Shown piece after piece: positions 26,881 through 34,698 of a stretch of DNA of 64,000 nucleotides. A program made the position numbers and the translations under genes. Below the pieces are notes generated by a model. That model saw nothing but the letters and a program-made list of their open reading frames with translations, had not been told where the DNA came from and made no database searches. This DNA comes from Kitasatospora sp. SolWspMP-SS2h (GTDB lineage Bacteria > Actinomycetota > Actinomycetes > Streptomycetales > Streptomycetaceae), in the NCBI RefSeq assembly GCF_003259315.1, contig NZ_QLLT01000009.1, positions 124,001 to 188,000 on the forward strand, in the 5' to 3' direction. Position 1 is the stretch's first letter. The number at the start of each line of letters is the position of its first letter.

Positions 26881-27222
26881 GTGGACCTGTCCCTGTCGAC
26901 CCGTACTGTCGGCGATCGCACGGTCGTCGAGGTTGGCGGCGAGATCGATGTGTACACCGCGCCCAAGTTGCGCGAGCAGCTTGTCGAGCTCGTCAACGAG
27001 GGCAACTACCACTTGGTCGTGGACATGGAGGGCGTCGACTTCCTCGACTCCACCGGTCTCGGCGTGCTGGTCGGTGGCCTGAAGCGGGTCCGTGCGCACG
27101 AGGGTTCGCTGCGCCTGGTGTGCAACCAGGAGCGCATCCTGAAGATCTTCCGGATCACCGGTCTGACCAAGGTGTTCCCGATCCACAACTCGGTGGACGA
27201 GGCCGTCGCGGCGACCGACTGA
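26881..27222 (+). CDS. bldG: Anti-sigma factor antagonist BldG
   Basis: The 113-residue STAS protein has [16 protein letters not shown] at the N-terminus and the phosphorylation site Ser57 in [15 protein letters not shown]. Length and sequence agree with BldG of S. coelicolor, required for aerial hyphae formation and antibiotic production. Unphosphorylated BldG binds anti-sigma factors and frees their sigma factors. The start is GTG 26881, with GGAGG five bases before. The likely partner anti-sigma gene follows after 168 bases. Confidence 0.96.
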   Translation: MDLSLSTRTVGDRTVVEVGGEIDVYTAPKLREQLVELVNEGNYHLVVDMEGVDFLDSTGLGVLVGGLKRVRAHEGSLRLVCNQERILKIFRITGLTKVFPIHNSVDEAVAATD

Positions 27223-27390
27223 CGTCTCCCGTCGGTCGGCCGTTCCCATCGGCCGCTCCCACCGCATCACTTCGATCGACCGTCGCCGGTCGGCCGGGCC
27301 CGTCGCCCTGCCCGGCCGGCGTGGCCGACGTCCCCGCCTCCGTCGTGCGGGCCGGTGTGCCCGGCGGCGGAGCAACCCTGGAGGGGAGAC

Positions 27391-27807
27391 ATGGCAACCG
27401 TCGAACTTCGATTCAGCGCGCTTCCCGAGCACGTGCGCACCGCCCGGCTGGTGGCCGCCGCGGTGGCCAGACGCGCGGGGGTGGACGAGTCGGTGCTCGA
27501 CGAGTTGCGCCTCGCCGTCGGTGAGGCCTGCTCGCGCGCGGTGGCGCTGCACCAGCGCAACGGCATGGGCGGCGCGGTCCGGGTGGCGCTCACCGAGCAG
27601 GAGAAGCGGTTCCTCATCGAGGTCGCCGACGAGGCCGGACCGGCGCACGCCGCCGGTGCCGCCGCGGGCGGCGACCCGGAGGACGAGGACGCGCTCGGCC
27701 TCGCGGTGATCACCGGCCTGGTCGAGGACGTCGAGGTCGGCAACGGCTCCGACGGCGGCGTGATCCGGATGAGCTGGCCGGTCACCCCGGTGTCCGTCTC
27801 GGTCTGA
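27391..27807 (+). CDS. Anti-sigma regulatory factor, HATPase_c type (ApgA/RsbW-like)
   Basis: The 138-residue protein begins MATVELRFSALPEHVRTARL and has LDELRLAVGEACSRAV, the N-box of HATPase_c anti-sigma kinases (Glu and nearby residues, with Arg/Ala in place of Asn), then EDALGLAVITGLVEDVEV, a loose G-box. Its position after bldG matches SCO3548 (ApgA) from memory, a BldG partner. The atypical N-box (SRAVALH where N is expected) suggests weak or absent kinase activity. GGAGGGGAG precedes the ATG. Confidence 0.88.
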   Translation: MATVELRFSALPEHVRTARLVAAAVARRAGVDESVLDELRLAVGEACSRAVALHQRNGMGGAVRVALTEQEKRFLIEVADEAGPAHAAGAAAGGDPEDEDALGLAVITGLVEDVEVGNGSDGGVIRMSWPVTPVSVSV

Positions 27808-28118
27808 CCGGGGAGCGGGAGGCCGGTCCGCAGGCTCGCCCGCCCATCGAGTCGTCCGCCCACCGGGTCCGTCTGCCTACCGGGTCAGTTCGGACGGTCC
27901 GGTCCGTTCCGGTCGTGCTTTCCGGTCCGGTGGCGCTGCTCGGTCCGTCGTACGTACCGCCTCGGCAGGTCGAGCGAGGCGGTGCTTCGTGGTTCCCGGG
28001 CAGGTGCTGAGCTGCGCGGATGTCGCGGGCCGCGGCCTTCCCGCCGGGGCGGTCCGGGCGGGCGTGTAGGTTCGCTGGCGATGCCCGGAGCCGGGTGTCA
28101 GTGACCGAAAGGGCCCCG
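27808..28118. other. Spacer before the lipoprotein gene
   Basis: No gene is supported. It contains imperfect short repeats (CACCGGGTCCGTCTGC / CTACCGGGTCAGTTC around 27860-27890) and many GGTCCGGT-like words, with no recognised operator. Confidence 0.4.
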
Positions 28119-28856
28119 GTGAAGAAGCGACTGGTGACCGTCCCCGCGCTCGGCGTGCTGTTCGCGCTGGCCGCGGTCGGCTGCTCCGCCGACGATTCGT
28201 CGGCGAAACTCGACGGCTGGGCGAAGAGCGTCTGCGACGGCGCGAAGGACCCGATCGCGCAGTCCAAGGCGGCCCTCGCGGACACCGCGGACGTCAAGCA
28301 GGGCGAGGCCCCCGTCGACCTGCAGAAACGCCTCTCGACCGACCTCGCCTCGCTCGCCACCACCAACCAGCAGCTGGCCGACGCGGTCCAGAAGGCCGGG
28401 GCGCCGAAGATCGACGACGGGGCGAAGGTCCAGCAGGACGCCGTCAACGAGCTGAAGCAGGTCGCGCAGGGCTACCTGGACGCGCAGAAGAAGCTCGACG
28501 GGCTGACCAGCGCGGACCAGGCCAAGTTCGCGGACGGCCTGCGCAGCGTCGGGGACCAGGTGCAGCAGCTCTCCCAGGTGTCCATCTCCGCGCTGGCCAC
28601 CCTGCAGAGCGGCGGCCTGGGCGAGGCGATGAAGAAGCAGCCCGGCTGCAAGGCCGGTGCCGTCACCGCCGGAACGGGCGCGTCCGCCGACCCGTCCGCC
28701 GCGCCGACCGGCGGCGCGGGTGCGACCGGCACCGCGGCTCCCGGGGAAAGCGCCTCCCCGGCCGACCCGGCGGCCTCCGGCAGCCCGTCCGGGTCCGGGT
28801 CGACCGCGTCCGGGTCCGCTTCCGCGTCCGGTTCGCCGTCACTCGCGAAGAGCTGA
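28119..28856 (+). CDS. Small secreted lipoprotein with Ser/Ala/Gly-rich tail
   Basis: The 245-residue product starts VKKRLVTVPALGVLFALAAVGCSADD: a basic n-region, hydrophobic core and lipobox-like AAVGC, so it should be a lipoprotein. The middle is alpha-helical (LATTNQQLADAVQKAG, YLDAQKKLDGLT) with two Cys (VCDGAKD and PGCKAG). The last 75 residues are low-complexity Ser, Ala, Gly and Pro, probably a flexible cell-wall tether. No enzymatic motif is visible. GTG 28119 was preferred over GTG 28101, because the AAAGGG stretch at 28108-28113 suits it. Confidence 0.75.
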   Translation: MKKRLVTVPALGVLFALAAVGCSADDSSAKLDGWAKSVCDGAKDPIAQSKAALADTADVKQGEAPVDLQKRLSTDLASLATTNQQLADAVQKAGAPKIDDGAKVQQDAVNELKQVAQGYLDAQKKLDGLTSADQAKFADGLRSVGDQVQQLSQVSISALATLQSGGLGEAMKKQPGCKAGAVTAGTGASADPSAAPTGGAGATGTAAPGESASPADPAASGSPSGSGSTASGSASASGSPSLAKS

Positions 28857-28967
28857 CACCCCGTCGGTCCGCTCCGCACCGCACCGCTCCGCACCGACGC
28901 GCCCCGACCGGTGGGCCCGGGCCGGCGGGCGGGGCGATCCTCGCGCGGGACGGGAGAGAATGGCGGG

Positions 28968-30494
28968 GTGACGAACAGCCCCATTCTTGATTCCGGCCGG
29001 ATGGCGGAGTTCCGCGAGGCGCTGCTGAGCGCCTCCTTCACCGCCGACGGACTGCTGGACCTGCTCGGCCCGACCGCGTACGCGGCGCTGGCCCGCAGCG
29101 AGGCCGTCCCCGCGCTGCGGGCGACCCGTGGCGGCTCGCCGCTGGAGACCCTGGTGCGGCTGTTCCTGCTGCAACGGGCCGTGCCCAGGGCCGCGGCCGC
29201 CGTCGCGCTGCCGGTCGACGCCCTGCTGGCCGACGGCTGGCTGACCGCCGACGGCGACGAGCTGCGCGCCACCGTGGACGTGCGGCCGTACGCCGACGAG
29301 GTCGCCGGGCTGCCCAGCGCCGACGCCTGGGTGGTCTCCGACCTGGGCTGCGCCGTCGGCGGCGCGGGCGGGATCGGTTCGGGCCGGACGGCCGCCGGGG
29401 TCGAGCGGCGCGACCTGGTGCTCGGGGTGGGCGGGGCGTCCACCACGCTGGCCAACCTGACGGTGCGCCGACCGGTCCGCGAGGTGCTCGACCTGGGCTC
29501 CGGCTCCGGCGTGCAGGCCCTGCACGCGGCCCGGCACGCCCAGCGGGTCACCGCCACCGACCTCAACCCGCGCGCCCTGCACTTCACCCGGCTGACCGCC
29601 GCGCTCTCCGGCTTCGACCAGGTCGAGACCGCCGGGGGCAGCCTGTACGAGCCGGTCGGCGAGCGGCGCTTCGACCTGATCGTCTCCAACCCGCCGTTCG
29701 TGATCTCCCCGGCCGGCCGGTTCACCTACCGGGACGGCGGGATGGCCGGCGACGAGCTGTGCCGCAGCGTGGTCCGCGGCGCGGCCGCCCACCTGGCGCC
29801 CGGCGGCTACTGCCAGCTGCTGGCGAACTGGCAGCACGTCAAGGGCGAGGACTGGCGCGACCGGTTGGCCGACTGGGTGGCCGGCACCGGCCTGGACGCC
29901 TGGGTGGTGCAGCGCGAGGTGCAGGACGTCGCCCAGTACGCCGAGCTGTGGCTGCGCGACGGCGGCGACCACCGCGGCGAGGAGTACGCCGCCCGGTACG
30001 AGGAGTGGCTGGACGACTTCGAGGCGGCCGGTGTCGAGGGCATCGGCTTCGGCTGGATCACCCTGCGGGCCTCCGGCGCGGCCGACCCCGTGGTGCGGAT
30101 CGAGGAGTGGCCGCACCCCGTCGAGCAGCCGCTCGGCCCGCACATCGAGGAGTGGTTCGCCCGGCAGGACTTCCTGCGCGCCCACGACGACGCCGGGCTG
30201 CTGGCCGCCCGCTACCTGCTCGCCGACGAGGTGGTCCAGGAGCAGATCGGCGACCCCGGCTCGGAGGACCCGGAACACGTGGTGCTCCGGCACAACCGGG
30301 GCATGCGGCGGGCCACCAAGGTCGACACGGTCGGCGCGGGCTTCGTCGGCGTCTGCGACGGCACCCTGGCCGCCGGAGAGATCGTCGACGCGATCGCCCA
30401 CCTGCTCGGCGAGGACCCGGCGCAGCTGCGCGAGCGGGTGCCCGAGTCGCTGCGGCTGCTCACCGAGCAGGGGTTCGTCGAGCCGGTCCGCTGA
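28968..30494 (+). CDS. Class I SAM-dependent methyltransferase (DUF7059-type N-terminus)
   Basis: The 508-residue protein has an N-terminal helical domain, then a Rossmann methyltransferase with motif I VLDLGSGSGVQALHAA near residue 180, VTATDLNPRAL, and the NPPF catalytic motif in IVSNPPFVISP near residue 245. NPPF/NPPY motifs mark N-methylation of adenine, guanine or glutamine, as in RsmC/RlmG and PrmC; the target is not known. The C-terminal 200 residues form a further domain. GTG 28968 is preceded by GGGAGAG. Confidence 0.85.
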   Translation: MTNSPILDSGRMAEFREALLSASFTADGLLDLLGPTAYAALARSEAVPALRATRGGSPLETLVRLFLLQRAVPRAAAAVALPVDALLADGWLTADGDELRATVDVRPYADEVAGLPSADAWVVSDLGCAVGGAGGIGSGRTAAGVERRDLVLGVGGASTTLANLTVRRPVREVLDLGSGSGVQALHAARHAQRVTATDLNPRALHFTRLTAALSGFDQVETAGGSLYEPVGERRFDLIVSNPPFVISPAGRFTYRDGGMAGDELCRSVVRGAAAHLAPGGYCQLLANWQHVKGEDWRDRLADWVAGTGLDAWVVQREVQDVAQYAELWLRDGGDHRGEEYAARYEEWLDDFEAAGVEGIGFGWITLRASGAADPVVRIEEWPHPVEQPLGPHIEEWFARQDFLRAHDDAGLLAARYLLADEVVQEQIGDPGSEDPEHVVLRHNRGMRRATKVDTVGAGFVGVCDGTLAAGEIVDAIAHLLGEDPAQLRERVPESLRLLTEQGFVEPVR

Positions 30495-30635
30495 GCCGTG
30501 AGCCGCGACCCGCTGTCGCGGTGCCGTCCCGCGGAGTCCCCCGGAGTCCTGCGGAGGACCGGTCCCGGACCCGGGGCGGGTTCACCTCGCCGTTCCCCAC
30601 CCGTGGCCGGGCGTACTCCGGGTGTCCGCCGCCGG

Positions 30636-30675
30636 TTGTCCACCGGGTGCCAGGGTGCTGTCCACAGGCTGTGGA
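30636..30675. promoter_or_regulatory. Cluster of DnaA-box-like words
   Basis: TTGTCCACC (30636-30644), CTGTCCACA (30658-30666) and, inverted, TGTGGA (30670-30675) occur within 40 bases in the spacer before the DUF3592 gene; the last two form the dyad TCCACAGGCTGTGGA. Streptomycete DnaA prefers TTGTCCACA. Confidence 0.4.
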
Positions 30676-30694
30676 AGCGCGGGGGAGGACCGGG

Positions 30695-31249
30695 GTGGAG
30701 ACGCCGACGACGCTGGTGGGCGGGGCGGTCCTGACGGTCTTCGGGAGCGCGCTGCTGCTGTGGTGCGCCGTGGAACTGCGTCTTCGCCACCGCCTGCGGC
30801 GGTACGGGGTGCCCGCGACCGCGCAGGTGGTCGCCGATCCGGACCCCGCCGCGGCGATGGACGGCAGCCCGCTGCTGTCCTACCCGGTGGTCTCGCCCGG
30901 CGGCCGGACCGGTCTCGCCGCCGATCTCCCGGCTGGTCTCCCGGCCGACCTCGCGGTCGCGGCCGACGCCGGTGCGGGTACGGTTCACGAACTGCGTCCG
31001 CTCGCCGTGCCGGACGGGACGAGCCGCCTGGTGCTGGCCCGGCCGCGCGGCAACACGCCGCTGCGCCGCCCGGCCCGGTTGGTCCCGGGCGCGGCCGTCC
31101 AGGTCGCCTACGACCCGCGCCGTCCGGACCGGGTGGTGCTGGCCGCCCACGAGGAACTGCCCTCGCTGCCGGCCGACCTGTTCTGGGCGCTGCTCGCCAC
31201 GTCCGCGCTGGCCGGGGGCCTGACGCTGCTGGCCCTGGCGCTGCGCTGA
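30695..31249 (+). CDS. DUF3592-like two-helix membrane protein
   Basis: The 184-residue protein has an N-terminal helix (VGGAVLTVFGSALLLWCAVEL), a soluble middle with GVPATAQVVADPD and VQVAYDPRRPDRVVL, and a C-terminal helix (LFWALLATSALAGGLTLLALAL). The V-x-Y-D-P-x-x-P pattern is characteristic of DUF3592 proteins, whose function is unknown. GTG 30695 follows GGGGGAGG. Confidence 0.7.
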   Translation: METPTTLVGGAVLTVFGSALLLWCAVELRLRHRLRRYGVPATAQVVADPDPAAAMDGSPLLSYPVVSPGGRTGLAADLPAGLPADLAVAADAGAGTVHELRPLAVPDGTSRLVLARPRGNTPLRRPARLVPGAAVQVAYDPRRPDRVVLAAHEELPSLPADLFWALLATSALAGGLTLLALALR

Positions 31250-31353
31250 CGCTGCCGGTCGGCCCCGGGGAGCGTCCCGGCCGGCTGTCCGTAGAACGTT
31301 CCCGGCGGTCGCGGAGCGCGCTCTTCCGCTTGGCGTCCGCGCACCGTCCGGGC

Positions 31354-31692
31354 GGTTCGCGACGGGTTCGCGACGGGCTCCCCGCTGGTTCCCGGACGGT
31401 TCCCGAGCGGTTTCCGGACGGCGGGGGAGGGGCGGATCGGGCCGCTCCGGGGCGGGTTCCGGCCGTTCGGGGGCGGGCCGTTCGGACCCGGTGGAAGGCG
31501 TGGTTGCCGGGGAAAGACATGCCCCGGGGCCGGTCGCCGGGTTACCGTTCGAGTGGCGTCGGTCGGCCTTGCCGGTGAAAAAGCAGGTTCCGTCCGTTTG
31601 ACAAGGGTGGCCGGGGTACGGTCACACTCCGCTGGTGGGGCCGTCGCGCTGCGGCAGCCCGGGAGCTGTCGCGCTGCGGCAGCCCAGGAGCT
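31354..31692. other. Upstream region of topA with repeats and a promoter candidate
   Basis: No gene lies between 31250 and 31722. An 11-bp tandem GGTTCGCGACG occurs at 31354-31375. TTGACA at 31598-31603 is a good -35 hexamer for topA, though no clear -10 was fixed. A 25-bp direct tandem repeat with one mismatch occupies 31643-31667 and 31668-31692, ending 30 bases before the topA start. Confidence 0.55.
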
Positions 31693-31722
31693 TTGGTAAA
31701 CGACCGGGAGAGAAGAGCGAAG

Positions 31723-34620
31723 GTGTCCCCGAGCAGCGAGACCGCGCACGGCAAGCGACTCGTCATCGTCGAGTCGCCGGCCAAGGCCAAGACGATCAAG
31801 GGCTACCTCGGGCCCGGCTACATCGTCGAGGCCAGTGTCGGTCACATCCGTGACCTGCCCGGCACGGCCGCCGAGGTCCCGGACGAGTACACCGGCGAGG
31901 TGCGCCGCCTCGGCGTCGACGTGGACCACGACTTCGCCCCCATCTATGTGGTGAACCCGGACAAGAGGTCCCAGGTCACCAAGCTGAAGTCGTTGCTCAA
32001 GGAGTCCGACGAGCTCTTCCTCGCCACCGATGAGGACCGCGAGGGCGAGGCCATCGCGTGGCACCTGCAGGAAGTGCTCAAGCCCAAGGTGCCGGTGCAC
32101 CGGATGGTCTTCCACGAGATCACCAAGGACGCCATCCAGGAGGCCGTGCGCAACCCGCGGCACCTGAACAAGCGCCTGGTCGACGCCCAGGAGACCCGCC
32201 GCATCCTGGACCGCCTCTACGGCTACGAGGTCTCCCCCGTGCTGTGGAAGAAGGTCATGCCGAAGCTCTCGGCGGGCCGCGTCCAGTCGGTGGCCACCCG
32301 CCTGGTGGTCGAGCGCGAGCGCGAGCGGATCGCCTTCACCTCGGCCTCGTACTGGGACCTGGTCGGCACCTTCGGCACCGGCCGCACCACCGCCGACGCG
32401 GCCAACCCGGAGTCCTTCGGGGCCCGGCTGGTCTCGGTCGACGGCAAGCGGGTCGCCACCGGCCGCGACTTCGGCCCGGACGGGCGGTTGAAGAGCGCCG
32501 CGACCACCCTGCACCTGGACGAGCAGGCCGCCCGCACGCTGGCCGCCGCGCTCCAGCAGACCGCGTTCAGCGTCCGCAGCGTCGAGTCGAAGCCGTACCG
32601 CCGCTCCCCGTACGCGCCGTTCCGCACCACCACGCTGCAGCAGGAGGCCAGCCGCAAGCTGGGCTTCGGCGCGAAGCGGACCATGCAGGTGGCGCAGAAG
32701 CTGTACGAGAACGGCTTCATCACCTACATGCGCACCGACTCGACCACGCTGTCGGAGACCGCGATCACCGCGGCCCGCGCCCAGGTCACCCAGCTGTACG
32801 GGGCCGACTACCTGCCGTCCGCGCCGCGCACCTACGCCTCCAAGGTGAAGAACGCGCAGGAGGCGCACGAGGCGATCCGCCCGTCCGGGGACCGCTTCCG
32901 CACGCCCGCCGAGACCGGGCTGGGCGGCGACGACTTCCGGCTGTACGAGCTGATCTGGATGCGCACCGTCGCCTCCCAGATGAAGGACGCGGTCGGCCAG
33001 TCGGTCACCGTCCGGGTCGGCGGCCGCTCCGCCGACGGGCGGGACGCCGAGTTCTCCGCCTCCGGCAAGATCATCACCTTCCACGGCTTCCTGAAGGCGT
33101 ACGTCGAGGGCGCCGACGACCCGAACGCCGAGCTGGACGACCGCGAGCGCCGGCTGCCGCAGGTCACCGAGGGCGACCCGCTGGCCGCCGAGAAGCTCAC
33201 CCCCGAGGGCCACGCCACCAAGCCGCCGGCCCGCTACACCGAGGCCTCGCTGGTCAAGGAGCTGGAGGACCGGGAGATCGGCCGCCCGTCCACCTACGCC
33301 TCGATCATCGACACGATCATCAACCGCAAGTACGTGTTTAAGAAGGGCACCGCCCTGGTGCCGTCCTTCCTGTCCTTCGCGGTGGTCAACCTGCTGGAGA
33401 AGCACTTCGGCCGACTGGTCGACTACGACTTCACCGCGAAGATGGAGGACGACCTCGACCGGATCGCGGCCGGCCAGGCCGAGTCCGTGCCGTGGCTCAA
33501 GCGCTTCTACTTCGGCGCGGACGCGGCCGGCGGCGCGGCCGTCGGTGCGGTCGGCCCCGCCGCCGACGCGGGCAACGGCGACGGCGACCACCTCGGCGGC
33601 CTCAAGGAGCTCGTCACCGACCTCGGCGCGATCGACGCCCGGGAGATCAGCTCCTTCCCGGTCGGCGGCGGCGTCGTGCTCCGGGTCGGCCGCTACGGCC
33701 CGTACGTGGAGCGCCCCGCCGCCGTCGAGGGCGAGACCGGCCAGCGCGCCGACGTCCCCGAGGACCTGCCGCCGGACGAGCTGACCGTCGAGCTGGCCGA
33801 GGAGCTGTTCGCCAAGCCCAGCGGCGAGCGCGAGCTCGGCACCGACCCGGTCAGCGGCAACCCGCTGGTCGCCAAGGACGGCCGGTACGGCCCGTACGTC
33901 ACCGAGGTGCTGCCCGAGGGCACCCCGAAGACCGGCAAGAACGCCGTCAAGCCGCGCACCGCCTCGCTGTTCAAGTCGATGGACCTGGACACCGTCACGC
34001 TGGAGGACGCGCTCAAGCTGCTCTCGCTGCCGCGGGTGGTCGGCGCCGACGCCGAGGGCAACGAGATCACCGCGCAGAACGGCCGCTACGGCCCGTACCT
34101 CAAGCGCGGCACCGACTCGCGCTCGCTCACCAGCGAGGACCAGCTGTTCAGCATCACCCTCGACGAGGCGCTGGCCGTCTACGCCCAGCCCAAGGCGCGC
34201 GGGCGGGCCGCCGCCGCGCCGCCGCTCAAGGAGCTCGGCAACGACCCGGTCAGCGAGAGGCCGGTGGTGGTCAAGGACGGCCGGTTCGGCCCGTACGTCA
34301 CCGACGGGGAGACCAACGCGACGCTCCGCAAGGACGACGAGGTCGAGACCATCACCCCCGAGCGGGCGTACGAGCTGCTCGCCGAGAAGCGCGCCCGCGG
34401 GCCGGTGAAGAAGACCGCCAAGAAGGCCCCGGCGAAGAAGACGACGACGACGGCGAAGAAGGCCACGGCCACCAAGACCGCGGCGGCCAAGACCGCGGCC
34501 AGGAAGACCGTCGCGAAGAAGACCACGACGGTGAAGAAGACGGCGGCGAAGAAGACCACCGCCAAGGCCGCGGCGGGCGAGAAGTCCGCCGCTGCCGACG
34601 GCGGTTCCGAGGAGAGCTGA
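31723..34620 (+). CDS. topA: DNA topoisomerase I, type IA
   Basis: The 965-residue enzyme relaxes negative supercoils by cutting and passing one strand. The TOPRIM domain begins LVIVESPAKAKTIKGYLGPG and includes the acidic DEDREGEAIAW near residue 105. The catalytic Tyr335 is in TYMRTDSTTL. The C-terminal part carries several repeats with GRYGPYV / GRFGPYV and LGTDPVSGNPL-type motifs instead of zinc fingers, as usual in actinobacteria. A Lys/Ala/Thr-rich tail of about 70 residues (KKTAKKAPAKKT and similar) supports processivity in mycobacterial and streptomycete TopA. The GTG start at 31723 fits the family N-terminus. Confidence 0.97.
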   Translation: MSPSSETAHGKRLVIVESPAKAKTIKGYLGPGYIVEASVGHIRDLPGTAAEVPDEYTGEVRRLGVDVDHDFAPIYVVNPDKRSQVTKLKSLLKESDELFLATDEDREGEAIAWHLQEVLKPKVPVHRMVFHEITKDAIQEAVRNPRHLNKRLVDAQETRRILDRLYGYEVSPVLWKKVMPKLSAGRVQSVATRLVVERERERIAFTSASYWDLVGTFGTGRTTADAANPESFGARLVSVDGKRVATGRDFGPDGRLKSAATTLHLDEQAARTLAAALQQTAFSVRSVESKPYRRSPYAPFRTTTLQQEASRKLGFGAKRTMQVAQKLYENGFITYMRTDSTTLSETAITAARAQVTQLYGADYLPSAPRTYASKVKNAQEAHEAIRPSGDRFRTPAETGLGGDDFRLYELIWMRTVASQMKDAVGQSVTVRVGGRSADGRDAEFSASGKIITFHGFLKAYVEGADDPNAELDDRERRLPQVTEGDPLAAEKLTPEGHATKPPARYTEASLVKELEDREIGRPSTYASIIDTIINRKYVFKKGTALVPSFLSFAVVNLLEKHFGRLVDYDFTAKMEDDLDRIAAGQAESVPWLKRFYFGADAAGGAAVGAVGPAADAGNGDGDHLGGLKELVTDLGAIDAREISSFPVGGGVVLRVGRYGPYVERPAAVEGETGQRADVPEDLPPDELTVELAEELFAKPSGERELGTDPVSGNPLVAKDGRYGPYVTEVLPEGTPKTGKNAVKPRTASLFKSMDLDTVTLEDALKLLSLPRVVGADAEGNEITAQNGRYGPYLKRGTDSRSLTSEDQLFSITLDEALAVYAQPKARGRAAAAPPLKELGNDPVSERPVVVKDGRFGPYVTDGETNATLRKDDEVETITPERAYELLAEKRARGPVKKTAKKAPAKKTTTTAKKATATKTAAAKTAARKTVAKKTTTVKKTAAKKTTAKAAAGEKSAAADGGSEES

Positions 34621-34686
34621 CGGACACTCCGTAACGGGCCTGTTCGAATTCGGGCGGGCCCGTCAAGGACGGGCACCCGCACTCGC

Positions 34687-34692
34687 TACGCT
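34687..34692 (+). promoter_or_regulatory. Candidate -10 element for a leaderless tmk transcript
   Basis: TACGCT ends 6 bases before the ATG at 34699 and no ribosome binding site is present between them. This spacing is typical of leaderless actinobacterial mRNAs whose first base is the A of ATG. Confidence 0.55.
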
Positions 34693-34698
34693 GACCGT

